Shown here in pieces: positions 1 through 9,301 of a DNA stretch of 64,000 nucleotides. How positions within the stretch are numbered: the stretch's first letter is position 1; each line of letters begins with the position of its first letter. The position numbers and the translations under genes are program-made. The stretch is from Peptostreptococcus sp. D1 (GTDB taxonomy: Bacteria; Bacillota; Clostridia; Peptostreptococcales; Peptostreptococcaceae): positions 124,001 through 188,000 of the forward strand of contig NZ_FONP01000002.1 of the NCBI RefSeq assembly GCF_900112955.1, written 5' to 3'. The notes under the pieces were generated by a model that saw nothing but the letters and a program-made list of their open reading frames with translations, was not told the DNA's origin and did not search any database.

Positions 1-866
1 GCCGCCTGTTTGAGGTTGTGGATTTTCGCCCATTGCTCATAGCCCCGGCTCTCTTGCGCCTTAATACTGTTCTGAATATCAATGACAAGGGATATACCAC
101 CGCGCTCTGCCTTTGGAGCTTTGGCGGCGCGGGTGCGCTTGCCCTCTATCCGTTCGGTGATAGCTTCCTCTGTATAATCCGCGCCGAGTGTTTTTAGGCG
201 GGTAAACCGTTCCTGCCCTTGTGCGCGGCACGATATGTATTTTCCCTGCTTTATCTCATAGCCTGTCGCTTCCAACCGCCGTAAAAAGTCCTCAAAGTCT
301 GCCGCTTGTGGTATCAGCGCGTCAACGGCAATCTTTAGCTTGCCTTTCCAACTTGTGCCGACCTTTTCAGCCTGGTACTCCGCATAGCTTTTTCCTTTGC
401 TGCCCTTGCCGGGAACGACGACGGATAAGCCATGTTCCCGGCACAGCTTGTCGCTGATGTTGCGTATGCCGTAATAGCTTCTTTTGTTGGAATTGTACTT
501 GTGGTGGTCTACGAAATTAACGGCGCAAAAAATGATGTGGTTATGGATATGCCCCTTGTCTATATGCGTCGTCAAAATATACTCATGCTGCCCTTTGGTT
601 ACAGCGTCGGCAAGCTGCCGCCCGATTTCATGGGCGGTCTGATAATCCACTTCCCCCGGCTTAAAGGATTGCATGAGGTGGTGGGCGAGGTTGTTCCCCT
701 TATCCAACGCTTGCGACAAGGTAAATCCAAACTCAATGTCTGCCGTTTCAGCGGAACAGCCGAACGAGGACACAAGCATTTTTTCGTCCGTCTTATCCGG
801 GTTTTGGATATAGTCAAGGGCTTTTACTAACGTGCTTTTAATAGGCTTAATCTTTGTAACCGCCAT
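1..866 (-). CDS. mobA: MobA-type relaxase of element A, C-terminus beyond window edge
   Basis: Nicks the origin of transfer and pilots the single strand during mobilization (family knowledge). The reading frame starts at ATG 866 (MAVTKIKPIKST) and stays open to base 1, about 288 residues; relatives have more than 440, so the C-terminus is outside the window. The three-histidine metal motif is seen as HIDKGHIHNH at about residue 100, and a KGTSWKGKLK segment follows. The start lies inside the end of mobC (40-nt overlap), a typical translationally coupled mobC-mobA pair. It is clearly homologous to the ICE relaxase at 39303-40676 but is GC-rich. Function is confident; the full length is unknown. 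Confidence 0.93.
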   Translation of the reverse strand, partial: MAVTKIKPIKSTLVKALDYIQNPDKTDEKMLVSSFGCSAETADIEFGFTLSQALDKGNNLAHHLMQSFKPGEVDYQTAHEIGRQLADAVTKGQHEYILTTHIDKGHIHNHIIFCAVNFVDHHKYNSNKRSYYGIRNISDKLCREHGLSVVVPGKGSKGKSYAEYQAEKVGTSWKGKLKIAVDALIPQAADFEDFLRRLEATGYEIKQGKYISCRAQGQERFTRLKTLGADYTEEAITERIEGKRTRAAKAPKAERGGISLVIDIQNSIKAQESRGYEQWAKIHNLKQA

Positions 867-1156
867 ATCTCATTCAGCACCCCCTTAATCTCGTCTATGT
901 CCTCTTGGTACACGCTGCCCGTGGAGTTCACACGCCGCGCTATCTGGTTGACGTTGACCCCGATTTTCTGTATCTCGGCTGTCATTGCCTTAATGTCGCT
1001 ATGGTCTATCTGAATGATATACCCGTCGATTGCGATTTTCCGCAGATACGCCGCCATGTTGCGGGTGGGTATGAGCTTCATTTTTTCTAGTATTAAATCG
1101 CGTTCATCTTCTGTAACGCGAAACTTTATCTGCACCGTCCTTTTTCGTCCGTTCAT
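827..1156 (-). CDS. mobC: MobC-family mobilization accessory protein
   Basis: A 109-residue protein with an N-terminal ribbon-helix-helix-like segment (KRTVQIKFRVTEDE) and the MobC signature near the C-terminus (IGVNVNQIARRVNSTG, about residues 66-81). MobC proteins help the relaxase bind and open oriT in the relaxosome. ATG 1156 is preceded by GGAAAGGAGCG. The gene overlaps mobA by 40 nt and faces the putative oriT at 1180-1270. The same signature (INQIAKRVNSTS) appears in the ICE MobC at 38935. Confidence 0.9.
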   Translation of the reverse strand: MNGRKRTVQIKFRVTEDERDLILEKMKLIPTRNMAAYLRKIAIDGYIIQIDHSDIKAMTAEIQKIGVNVNQIARRVNSTGSVYQEDIDEIKGVLNEIWRLQRLSLLKAR

Positions 1157-1393
1157 GCTCTGACGCTCCTTTCCGTTTTTAGAGGGTTTGGGACACTTCC
1201 CAGCAAGCCATTTTCAACCGACGCGCCGCAGCGCGGGAGGGCGAAAATACGGAAGTGGGTACCCGCTTCCTATGCTTGCTACGAAACTTTTTCCTTACTT
1301 CCTACTACGGGGAAAAGCGTCATTTTGCCAAAGCAGGACAAAAGAAAAACGCTGCAATCCTCATAAAAGGCTGCAACGCTCTTTCTTTCCTAT
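1157..1393. other. Noncoding region upstream of mobC, putative oriT of element A
   Basis: About 240 bases without a credible gene. The segment 1184-1208 reads GGGTTTGGG, 5 nt, TCCC, 2 nt, CAAGC. The same motif with the same 11-nt distance from GGGTTTGGG to CAAGC occurs beside the mobC of the ICE (bottom strand of about 38651-38675), in the same orientation relative to mobC. A near-palindrome (GGAAGTGGGTACCCGCTTCC, two mismatches) lies at 1251-1270. Shared motif and position suggest the transfer origin. This is an inference, as no nic site is identified. Confidence 0.45.
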
Positions 1394-1747
1394 TCAGTTT
1401 TCGTTTTCGACTTCTGCAATTTCTTTCGCCGTTGCGGTTACAATCCGTATTCCCTTATCGCTCATGCTGTCAAGCAGCGTGTCAAGTTGTAGCCGCCCGG
1501 TGTTTTTCCCGTCTGTCTTATCGGGGAAAAAGAATTGGTCTACCGATATGCCGTAACGGGTTACAAGCTCATAGAAGATTTGCAGGCTCGGTTGTTGCCC
1601 TTTGTTCTCAATGTTCGCAAGATAGCGCGGGGAAATGTTCATTTCGTCGCTTACTTTCTTGCGGCTCTCTTTCCTGCCCGTCCGCGCTTCTTTTATCGCT
1701 TGCCCGAAAGCTGCAAAGTCATATAGTGGTACTGGTCTTTTAGCCAT
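1394..1747 (-). CDS. XRE-family helix-turn-helix transcriptional regulator
   Basis: A 117-residue protein with a Cro/C1-type helix-turn-helix at about residues 13-68 (FGQAIKEART, then KKVSDEMNISPRYLANIENKGQQPSL), followed by a short C-terminal helix. Such regulators in Tn1549-like elements are thought to control the transfer or excision genes. ATG 1747 has GAGGGTGAA about 6 nt upstream. It is transcribed away from the acetyltransferase leader, so it could control that divergent promoter; no operator was identified. Family confident, target unknown. Confidence 0.85.
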   Translation of the reverse strand: MAKRPVPLYDFAAFGQAIKEARTGRKESRKKVSDEMNISPRYLANIENKGQQPSLQIFYELVTRYGISVDQFFFPDKTDGKNTGRLQLDTLLDSMSDKGIRIVTATAKEIAEVENEN

Positions 1748-1850
1748 ATCAATTCACCCTCTTATATTGTATAGTTCCCATTGTTCGCTGGATATGTCTA
1801 CACAATTCATACAGTTAGCCAAAATAAAGCATATTATAAAGTCGCTCTAA

Positions 1851-1879
1851 TTGACTTTATGGATTGTTTGCTGTATAAT
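1851..1879 (+). promoter_or_regulatory. Sigma-70-type promoter for leader and acetyltransferase
   Basis: TTGACT at 1851-1856 and TATAAT at 1874-1879 with an exact 17-nt spacer, 32 nt before the leader ORF. Divergent from the XRE gene. Confidence 0.8.
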
Positions 1880-1910
1880 CAGTGTATCTTACAGGGAAGT
1901 AGGTGAGGTT

Positions 1911-2003
1911 ATGTGCCGTATTGTACTTAACACTTACGTAATTAACACGCTCCGGACAAATAAAAATGATGAAACATTGTCCGGAGCAGATATTATATTT
2001 TAG
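1911..2003 (+). CDS. Putative 30-aa leader peptide
   Basis: ATG 1911 to TAG 2001, preceded by AGGTGAGG. It encodes MCRIVLNTYVINTL and continues to 30 residues. An 11-bp inverted repeat (GCTCCGGACAA at 1949-1959, TTGTCCGGAGC at 1977-1987) lies inside it, so ribosome position on this ORF would change RNA folding. Leader peptides of this kind precede inducible resistance genes such as erm and tet(M). The peptide is not recognised and its role is inferred. Confidence 0.5.
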   Translation: MCRIVLNTYVINTLRTNKNDETLSGADIIF

Positions 2004-2080
2004 TTTCATCGGCCAATAAATTTTAGAAAGCATAGCAATATGCTTTAGTTTGTTGTGCCGAAAAACTAATACGATATTAG

Positions 2081-2201
2081 GGGCTTTAGGCTTTGTTTCG
2101 CCTAAAGCCCTTTTTGTCATTAAGGGCTTATGTAGCATACATACGCCCTTTTCTACTTTTAGAGGGCTTGTGTATTTCAAATACATTAGCCCTCTTTTTT
2201 G
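2081..2201 (+). terminator. Three tandem terminator-like hairpins in the acetyltransferase leader
   Basis: Hairpin 1 has 11-bp arms at 2081-2091 and 2100-2110 (GGGCTTTAGGC) followed by TTTTT. Hairpin 2 is at 2122-2150 (AAGGGC paired with GCCCTT) followed by TTTT. Hairpin 3 is at 2161-2195 (AGAGGGCT paired with AGCCCTCT, inner TGTATTT/AAATACA) followed by TTTTTT. All sit between promoter and gene, so they should end most transcripts unless read-through is induced. This is an attenuator layout. Confidence 0.75.
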
Positions 2202-2219
2202 TTTTCAGGAGGAACAACC

Positions 2220-2675
2220 ATGAAATATACAATCAATCTCATACACAATATTGATGTAGATATAACAAATCAACTAATAAACATCTGGGAAAAAGCGGTT
2301 AGACATACACATTATTTTCTTACCGAGCAGGATATAGTGTCTATTCGAGAGCAGGTACGAAGCAGTCTAAAGACAATGACTATATTGGTGGGTGTAAAAA
2401 AAGAAGAACAGATTATAAAAGCTTTCCTTGCTGTTAAAGGAAACAAAATAGAAATGCTTTTTGTAGACCCGACCGCTATGAGAACCGGGCTTGGACAAAA
2501 GCTTATTAACTTTGCGCTTAATGAATTTGGTGCTCAATATGTTGATGTTAATTTAGAAAACCATAGTGCAATCAAGTTTTATGAGCATATTGGATTTAAG
2601 GTTTGTGGATATTCAGAACATGACAATTTTAATAATCCGTTCCCGATTATACACATGATAAAAGAACTGCCTTAA
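2220..2675 (+). CDS. GNAT-family N-acetyltransferase
   Basis: A 151-residue protein that would transfer acetyl from acetyl-CoA to an amine. The acetyl-CoA binding motif A is visible (MLFVDPTAMRTGLGQKLINFA, about residues 80-100), followed by motif B (NLENHSAIKFYEHIGFKVCGYSE). It resembles E. coli YjaB in length and layout (from memory). ATG 2220 was chosen because AGGAGG lies 7-8 nt upstream. The substrate is unknown. The attenuator leader suggests induction by a translation-affecting drug, so a resistance role is possible but only inferred. Confidence 0.85.
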   Translation: MKYTINLIHNIDVDITNQLINIWEKAVRHTHYFLTEQDIVSIREQVRSSLKTMTILVGVKKEEQIIKAFLAVKGNKIEMLFVDPTAMRTGLGQKLINFALNEFGAQYVDVNLENHSAIKFYEHIGFKVCGYSEHDNFNNPFPIIHMIKELP

Positions 2676-2797
2676 TAGCTTCAAAATTCAATACAGATTA
2701 AATTAACCGCCGTTTTCCTTTTTCAAAATTGGATTTACGGAGGGTGTATTAAAGTCGCCCTTTTTTAAGGATATGGCGGTATCAAGGAGGTATCGTT

Positions 2798-2905
2798 ATG
2801 TCCGCTTTTGCTTTATCTAATCTTTTCAACTGTCTACGCTCAAAAAAAGCTATGCCCCGCCATTGGGATATTTCGCCCATGAGTATGAACTGTCAATACA
2901 TCTAA
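2798..2905 (+). CDS. Small ORF, 35 aa, unknown function
   Basis: ATG 2798 with AAGGAGG 6-7 nt upstream; encodes MSAFALSNLFNCLRSKKAMP and ends at TAA 2903-2905. The strong ribosome binding site and the terminator at 2925 directly behind support a real short gene. No domain is recognised. Confidence 0.5.
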   Translation: MSAFALSNLFNCLRSKKAMPRHWDISPMSMNCQYI

Positions 2906-2924
2906 ATACTGCTGACAATTCCCT

Positions 2925-2960
2925 TGCGCCCGTCTGTATTTTGCAGACGGGCGCATTTTG
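2925..2960 (+). terminator. Rho-independent terminator
   Basis: 12-bp GC-rich arms (TGCGCCCGTCTG at 2925-2936, CAGACGGGCGCA at 2944-2955), 7-nt loop, then TTTTG. It separates the small ORF from the sigma-factor gene. Confidence 0.8.
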
Positions 2961-3081
2961 CTTTTTCACAGTTTTTTTGAAAAAGTGCTTCCCCCGATTG
3001 GCAAAAAAAATTGCGCGTCCGTCGAGGGTTTGCGAAAGGGGACAAATAAACCCGCCCCCGGGTAGGAAAGGGGGTGAGAAT

Positions 3082-3519
3082 ATGCAACCTAATCGCACCG
3101 AATGGCAAAAACGCTGCACGTTCAACGGCTTTTGCAAGAGAGTGTTGAAAAATGAAGCAATCGACGCTATCAGAGAGAGCCAAACACGCAGAAAGTACGA
3201 AGTCGTCTTTTCTGACTTGTCGCCGCAGGAAGAAAATCAGCTTTACACTTGCGACCAGTATTTTGTGAATAACGAAGCTGAAAAATCTTTCTTTGTCGCA
3301 GGGAAAGAAATTACGGCGAAGCTGCTTGCCGACGCGCTGCACTCTTTGCCGGAAGAAAAACGTCAAGCCGTATTGCTGTACTACTTCTTTGACATGAAAG
3401 ATGCGGAAATCGCGGAACTGATGAAGATACCGCGCAGCACAGTACAGTTTCGGCGGACAAGCTCTTTTGAACTGCTAAAACGATTTTTGGAGGAAAAAGC
3501 TGATGAATGGAAAGATTGA
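3082..3519 (+). CDS. Small sigma-70-like factor of element A
   Basis: A 145-residue protein with a sigma region-4-like C-terminus: LPEEKRQAVLLYYFFDMKDAEIAELMKIPRSTVQFRRTSS, about residues 90-130, is the helix-turn-helix for -35 recognition. The N-terminus lacks a full region 2, as is usual for conjugative-transposon sigma-like proteins. The start is ATG 3082 because GGGGGTGAG lies directly upstream; a longer frame from 2863 would cross the terminator. It overlaps the next gene by 17 nt, suggesting coupling. It probably regulates excision or transfer. Confidence 0.85.
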   Translation: MQPNRTEWQKRCTFNGFCKRVLKNEAIDAIRESQTRRKYEVVFSDLSPQEENQLYTCDQYFVNNEAEKSFFVAGKEITAKLLADALHSLPEEKRQAVLLYYFFDMKDAEIAELMKIPRSTVQFRRTSSFELLKRFLEEKADEWKD

Positions 3520-3754
3520 CAACAATCCCAACGAACGCGGCTTATTACCTTACCCGGTCATTTTAGCCGCGACAAAGGGCGACCCCGACGCAATGAAAAT
3601 TGTTATGCAGCATTACGCGAGCTACATAGCCTATCTGTCTACCCGTAAAGTGCGTGATGAATACGGCAATACCTACTACGGCATAGACGAGGATATGCGC
3701 GAACGGCTGCAAGCAAAGCTCATGCGGGTTGTTCTTGGTTATCCGTTAGATTGA
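3503..3754 (+). CDS. Conjugative-transposon helix-turn-helix protein, partner of the sigma factor
   Basis: An 83-residue acidic protein (LLPYPVILAATKGDPDAMKIVMQHY, then YIAYLSTRKVRDEYGNTYYGIDEDMRERLQAKLMRVV). This small helical family is found after the sigma-like gene in Tn916/Tn1549-like elements and resembles a truncated sigma region-2 helix bundle. ATG 3503 lies in the end of the sigma gene with GGAGGAAAAAGCTG upstream. It may supply the part the preceding protein lacks; that is inference. Confidence 0.8.
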   Translation: MNGKIDNNPNERGLLPYPVILAATKGDPDAMKIVMQHYASYIAYLSTRKVRDEYGNTYYGIDEDMRERLQAKLMRVVLGYPLD

Positions 3755-4202
3755 TTTAATACGCGGGCGTTCCCCTTTCCGCTTTGCGTATTCAATCTGA
3801 CGTAACTTTTGCACCTTTTCAAAGAAAGCGACGCAAGATAACGGCGACGCAGTATAGGGCAAATCGGGTACGTCCTTTTTGCGCCGAGCCATAAGGCGGG
3901 TGCGCCATGACGCTTTTCCCCTACGGGGAAAAGCCGAGCGACTAACACCGCGACGGGAAGCAAGTTAGCAGCTTGCGGGCGACGACACGCATTGAGGGTA
4001 GACAAGCCTTTACAGCCACAGTCCGAGCGTTCAGAGCGTCGCAGGCAATGGGTAAAGCTGCCTTAAATGAGCAGGGGTGAAACTCCCGCGAGGTTGTGCT
4101 AACAGCCGCCCGATTAAAGCTCATTTTTTTCTTAAACGAATAGTGGACTTGCCACTATTCATAGACTGTATAAACAGTTGCGAAAGAAAGGGGGCTTTTC
4201 TT
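3755..4202 (+). other. Structured noncoding region before tnpW
   Basis: About 450 bases with no supportable gene; frames are open by chance because of high GC. Hairpins seen: CTTTTCCCC/GGGGAAAAG at about 3912-3931 and GAATAGTGG/CCACTATTC at about 4138-4160. The layout (after a sigma-like pair, before tnpW and the recombinase) matches the noncoding stretch at 8426-8892 in the ICE. It could be a regulatory RNA or recombinase-binding DNA; neither can be proved by eye. Confidence 0.4.
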
Positions 4203-4370
4203 TTGTCGCAAAATCAAACGCCCGTCATACAGACGGAGCATAAAATAGGCAAAACAACATATATCGTTTGCGCGTCGCAGAGTGAAAAAGCGACGGACAC
4301 CATAGATAAAAAAATCAAAAAGCTCATTCGTAAAGACATGGAGCAAAACGCCGCAAACGCCCGTAAATAG
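4203..4370 (+). CDS. tnpW: TnpW-like transposon-encoded small protein
   Basis: A 55-residue protein with the TnpW-type core GKTTYIVCASQSEKATDTI followed by KKIKKLIRKD. TnpW is a small conserved product of Tn4451-family elements of unknown mechanism. The start is uncertain: TTG 4203 has AAAGGGGG about 8 nt upstream, while the only upstream ATG (4077) would add unrelated residues across a hairpin. It lies before the recombinase, as in the family. Confidence 0.6.
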   Translation: MSQNQTPVIQTEHKIGKTTYIVCASQSEKATDTIDKKIKKLIRKDMEQNAANARK

Positions 4371-4379
4371 GGCGTTTTT
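4349..4379 (+). terminator. Terminator after tnpW
   Basis: AACGCCC and GGGCGTT pair around GTAAATA, followed by TTTTT. It ends tnpW just before the tnpX promoter. Confidence 0.75.
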
Positions 4380-4382
4380 TAA

Positions 4383-6146
<1,764 letters not shown>

Positions 6147-6153
6147 CATAAAA

Positions 6154-6206
6154 AGCTGAGGCGATAACGCCACCGAGAAAAACGGTAACGCTATCTTACC
6201 TCAGCT
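6154..6206. repeat. Inverted repeat at the right end of element A
   Basis: AGCTGAGG at 6154-6161 and CCTCAGCT at 6199-6206, with a partly paired interior (GATAACGCCACCG against CGGTAACGCTATC). It lies between tnpX and the truncated ICE recombinase gene. It may be both the tnpX terminator and the recombinase-bound element end. The element/ICE junction should be within about 6200-6215; the exact base is not determined. Confidence 0.55.
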
Positions 6207-6448
6207 AAATTTGTTCCGGAATACTCATAATCCTTATATACTCTAAAAACCTTTATATCTTTTTCAGTTGCTTCTTTTATACAAAGTTCTTCCTGCATTT
6301 CAAGGGAATTACTTTTGTCTCTGTAATCCTCTTTTCTTTCCTGTGATAGTCTTGTATAAATACCGGCAATATATATTTTTTCAGTCCCATTTGCAACTTC
6401 TGTTCCTATCTCTGATTGTGATCTATGTCTATTTTTCGTTCTAGCCAT
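6191..6448 (-). pseudogene. Third serine recombinase of the ICE, cut by element A
   Basis: An 85-residue N-terminal fragment of a resolvase domain: IYIAGIYTRLSQER (catalytic serine region), NSLEMQEELC, and VYKDYEYSGTN, after which homology stops and the frame ends in AEVR and a stop made by element A sequence. Intact relatives continue with FxRP and run beyond 500 residues. ATG 6448 has GTGAGG upstream and overlaps the stop of the preceding recombinase. The rest of the gene should lie on the far side of element A, left of the window. Confidence 0.85.
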
Positions 6449-8159
6449 AACATACCTCACTTTCAGCACTTACAAGACTTTTATTCATAATAGTAGGTAT
6501 AGCTTTTGGATTTCCGTTTGTAGCTATACTTTTCTTTGCTATAATATCGTTCTTAAATTTGGTCTTGTCTGTTTTTGCCATTTCCTCAAGTAAGGATAAC
6601 TCTTCGGTATGATTAAACCTGACATCTATCGTCTTATCTTCAGAAATATAAATTTTATCAATGAGCATCACAACAGATAGTCTATCTATTTCAGATAAAT
6701 TTTTATATCTGTTAATATCAATAATCCAGCTCTTATTTTTATCTATCTTGTCCTTTGTATCTTCCTGTCTTTTTACCCTATACTGGATACTTTCATCTAG
6801 TTTAGTGAGTTTTTCCATATAATTTTTTCTAAAAAGGTGATATTCTTCTTTACTAATCACATCTTCTTTTAAATCAAGGTAAAGTGAAGATAACAGTTCT
6901 TCTGTCATAGCTTTTTCTCGTTTTAATATAGGAATCTGTTTGTCTTTCAAGTTTCTATTTATATCTATAAGCCGAACTTTGGAATATAGCTTTTCGTTAA
7001 ATTCAATATAGGTTTTTATTATTTTAGACACTGCTTTTATCAAGATTTCTTCCTTTATGCTGTGTCTTGAGCAAGATTTTTCCTTGTTATACTTTGAGCA
7101 TATATAGAAAACCTCTTCTCTTTCTTTATACTTTACAGTTCTTCTAATCAAAGAACTTCCACATTCTTTACAAAACAGCATCCCGGTAAAAATATCAATT
7201 TTATCCTTACCACGAGAGTTGTTTAAATCTCTTTTAAGCATTGTATTTGCAATAGCAAAAACTTCCTTACTTACGATTGCTTCGTGGGTATCCTCTACCC
7301 TTATCCATTCTTCTTTATCTTTTCCAATTTGCTTTTTATTTTTATAGTTTAAGGTGATACTCTTTCCCTGTAAGGTGTTTCCAATATATACTTCATTTTC
7401 TATAATTCTGTTTACTGCCTTCGCTGACCAATTTCCAACTTTTATATTTTGAAATCCATTACACTTAAAGCCTTGACTTTCTTTATATTTTCTTGGAGTT
7501 AAAACACCTAAGTGATTTAATTCATCTGCGATTGCCTTTGAGGAATATCCCATAAGCTTCATATCAAATATATTTTTGATGTTAGGAGCAGCCTGTTCAT
7601 CAATCACCAACTTGTTTTTATTTTCTTCAGATTTTTTATATCCATAAGGAGCAAATGCACTAATGAAATCTCCTTTTTCTCTTTTTATCTTTTGAGAACT
7701 TTTTACCTTATTAGAAATATCTCGGCAGTAGCTGTCATTGATAAAATTTTTTATAGGGAGTATTAGGTGAGTGTCATTCATATCTGCACTTTTACTATCG
7801 TAATTGTCATTAACGGATATAAATCTTATTCTATTTTCCGGAAATATTCTTTGTATAAACTTCCCGGCTTCTATATAATCTCTTCCAAATCTTGATAGGT
7901 CTTTTACAATAATCGTATCAAATTTCTTATCATAAGCATCATTTATCATTTCTTTAAAATTAGGACGATCAAAAGTTGCTCCTGAATATCCGTCATCAAC
8001 ATACTCTTTGATAATTATAAATTGATTTTTCTTTGCATATGAATTTATAATTTCTCTTTGATTTGATATGGAATTACTTTCTACTTTTTCTCCATCTTCT
8101 TTTGAAAGCCTCAAATACATAACTGCAATATTTTCTTTATCTACACTATTTTTAAACAC
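6441..8159 (-). CDS. Large serine recombinase of the ICE
   Basis: A 572-residue site-specific recombinase. Resolvase domain about 10-160 (AVMYLRLSKEDGEK, DDGYSGATFDRPNF, VKDLSRFGRDYIEAG), recombinase domain about 170-290, zinc-ribbon-like CKECGSSL with a second cysteine pair (ICSKYNKEKSC), and a coiled coil about 410-480. The start is GTG 8159, with AAGGAGG 9 nt upstream. Tandem serine recombinase genes at one end are a known integration module of Firmicute ICEs. Whether this enzyme works alone or needed the broken downstream partner is unknown. Confidence 0.92.
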   Translation of the reverse strand: MFKNSVDKENIAVMYLRLSKEDGEKVESNSISNQREIINSYAKKNQFIIIKEYVDDGYSGATFDRPNFKEMINDAYDKKFDTIIVKDLSRFGRDYIEAGKFIQRIFPENRIRFISVNDNYDSKSADMNDTHLILPIKNFINDSYCRDISNKVKSSQKIKREKGDFISAFAPYGYKKSEENKNKLVIDEQAAPNIKNIFDMKLMGYSSKAIADELNHLGVLTPRKYKESQGFKCNGFQNIKVGNWSAKAVNRIIENEVYIGNTLQGKSITLNYKNKKQIGKDKEEWIRVEDTHEAIVSKEVFAIANTMLKRDLNNSRGKDKIDIFTGMLFCKECGSSLIRRTVKYKEREEVFYICSKYNKEKSCSRHSIKEEILIKAVSKIIKTYIEFNEKLYSKVRLIDINRNLKDKQIPILKREKAMTEELLSSLYLDLKEDVISKEEYHLFRKNYMEKLTKLDESIQYRVKRQEDTKDKIDKNKSWIIDINRYKNLSEIDRLSVVMLIDKIYISEDKTIDVRFNHTEELSLLEEMAKTDKTKFKNDIIAKKSIATNGNPKAIPTIMNKSLVSAESEVCYG

Positions 8160-8257
8160 AAAAAAGCCTCCTTAAATTCAATTTACATACAATAAATCGA
8201 ACCAAGGTTAGGCTTCCACAAAGATATTATAACGCTCCTTATATTTTTTGTCAGCCC

Positions 8258-8425
8258 CTAATAGACAGAAAATTTTTCTTTGATGTATTCCTCTACTAAA
8301 TTTTCTAAGCTAAATCCATTTTCATTAAATTTAACTTCGATATTCCAACCATCAATTTGATTTATTGTCTGTTTATCTTTTTTATCTATTTCCATCTTAA
8401 TATCTATATTATGTTCTTCACACAT
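8258..8425 (-). CDS. Small ICE protein, 55 aa, TnpW-like position
   Basis: ATG 8425 with AAGGAGAAG upstream; encodes MCEEHNIDIKMEIDKKDKQT and continues WNIEVKFNENGFSLENLVEEYI. Length, acidic/lysine-rich character and place directly before a serine recombinase match the TnpW-like gene of element A (4203-4370), and both share a pattern of an extended strand followed by a C-terminal helix. The similarity is weak by eye, so the name is withheld. Confidence 0.6.
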   Translation of the reverse strand: MCEEHNIDIKMEIDKKDKQTINQIDGWNIEVKFNENGFSLENLVEEYIKEKFSVY

Positions 8426-8892
8426 AATATCTTCTCCTTATCTTCAGTATTTTTAAGTTTTATGACATTGACAAGTGCATTGGCTGCAACATAGGAATTT
8501 CACCTCCGCCCCTTTTCAAGATGAGCCGGCATCAACTGTAGAAGTATCATTATCCCCGTTAGTATCATCGCACAAGAGTTGCCACTCTCTTTTTATACGA
8601 ACTTATTTATCGCTCCAAACCTTATATCCTCTACAAATGTAGGTATTCATTTAAACCAATTTCTCTTAGCAAGTTTATCTTGGCGTAAGCTGTAAATTGC
8701 TCAACTATCGGTTAACGTCTTGTCTTGGTCTATTCAGTTGTCAAAGAGCAAATCTGTATATAACGAGGTAATAAAAGTCCCTCTATATATAAACCTTACT
8801 TTCAGAACAACTTTTAACACTTTTTTTGAATATTTTTTTGAAAAATTTTCAAAAATAGAGGACAGAGATCTTTTCCCTGCCCACTACTTAAT
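8426..8892 (-). other. Noncoding leader with boxA-like element and a 10-aa ORF
   Basis: About 470 bases between two ICE genes. On the minus strand TGCTCTTTGACAACTGAATA at about 8733-8752 resembles the rRNA boxA/leader antitermination element, but no rRNA follows. AGAGTGGCAACTCT forms a small hairpin at about 8578-8591. A 10-codon ORF (MLQPMHLSMS, ATG 8492 to stop 8460) has a strong GGAGGTG site. The rest is AT-rich with nothing recognised. A regulatory leader for the downstream small ORF and recombinase is the likely reading. Confidence 0.4.
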
Positions 8893-9294
8893 TTACTTAT
8901 CCAAAAGTTTTCTAAGCTTTTCTAAAATCTTATCTCTTAGTCTGCTGATTTTCATTGGATTTGTATCTTCTTTCTTTGCAACTTCTGTGAGAGTTTTATC
9001 CTCAAAATATAGTGCTTCAATTAGGTTTCTCTCTTCATCATTTAGGCTGTCCAATGCACGATACAAATCTTCTATACGCATTTTGGTTTCAATGATTTTT
9101 TCAACATCAACAGTATTATCTGCAATATCTACAATACTTGTGTTAAAGTCTCCAAAATGAAATACGCCATGCCTTTTGTCTAATCTTTTTAAATGAGCTT
9201 CATGATTAAACTCTTTTTTATATGCTTTATACACTTCGTCAGGTACATATATCTTTTTCCCCTTGACATAAATGTATTTTTCTTTATTTGACAT
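8893..9294 (-). CDS. ICE sigma-70-like factor
   Basis: A 133-residue protein whose C-terminal half is sigma region 4: RALDSLNDEERNLIEALYFEDKTLTEVAKKEDTNPMKISRLRDKILEKLRKLL (about 80-133). The N-terminus (EKYIYVKGKKIYVPDEVYKAYKKE) is the segment usual for Tn916/ICE-encoded sigma-like proteins. ATG 9294 is used; a second ATG (9297) is adjacent. The ribosome binding site AGGAGGA at 9302-9308 can pair with an upstream TCCTCC (see 9302-9350). Likely regulator of excision or transfer genes. Confidence 0.85.
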   Translation of the reverse strand: MSNKEKYIYVKGKKIYVPDEVYKAYKKEFNHEAHLKRLDKRHGVFHFGDFNTSIVDIADNTVDVEKIIETKMRIEDLYRALDSLNDEERNLIEALYFEDKTLTEVAKKEDTNPMKISRLRDKILEKLRKLLDK

Positions 9295-9301
9295 CATTTA
9301 A

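Noticed and set aside
2863-3081. N-terminal extension of the element A sigma factor
   Set aside because: It would be read through a strong terminator hairpin (2925-2955), and the better start at 3082 has GGGGGTGAG.
8720-8760. Possible rRNA operon leader because of the boxA-like sequence
   Set aside because: No 16S, 23S or tRNA sequence follows on either strand; only ICE genes are nearby.
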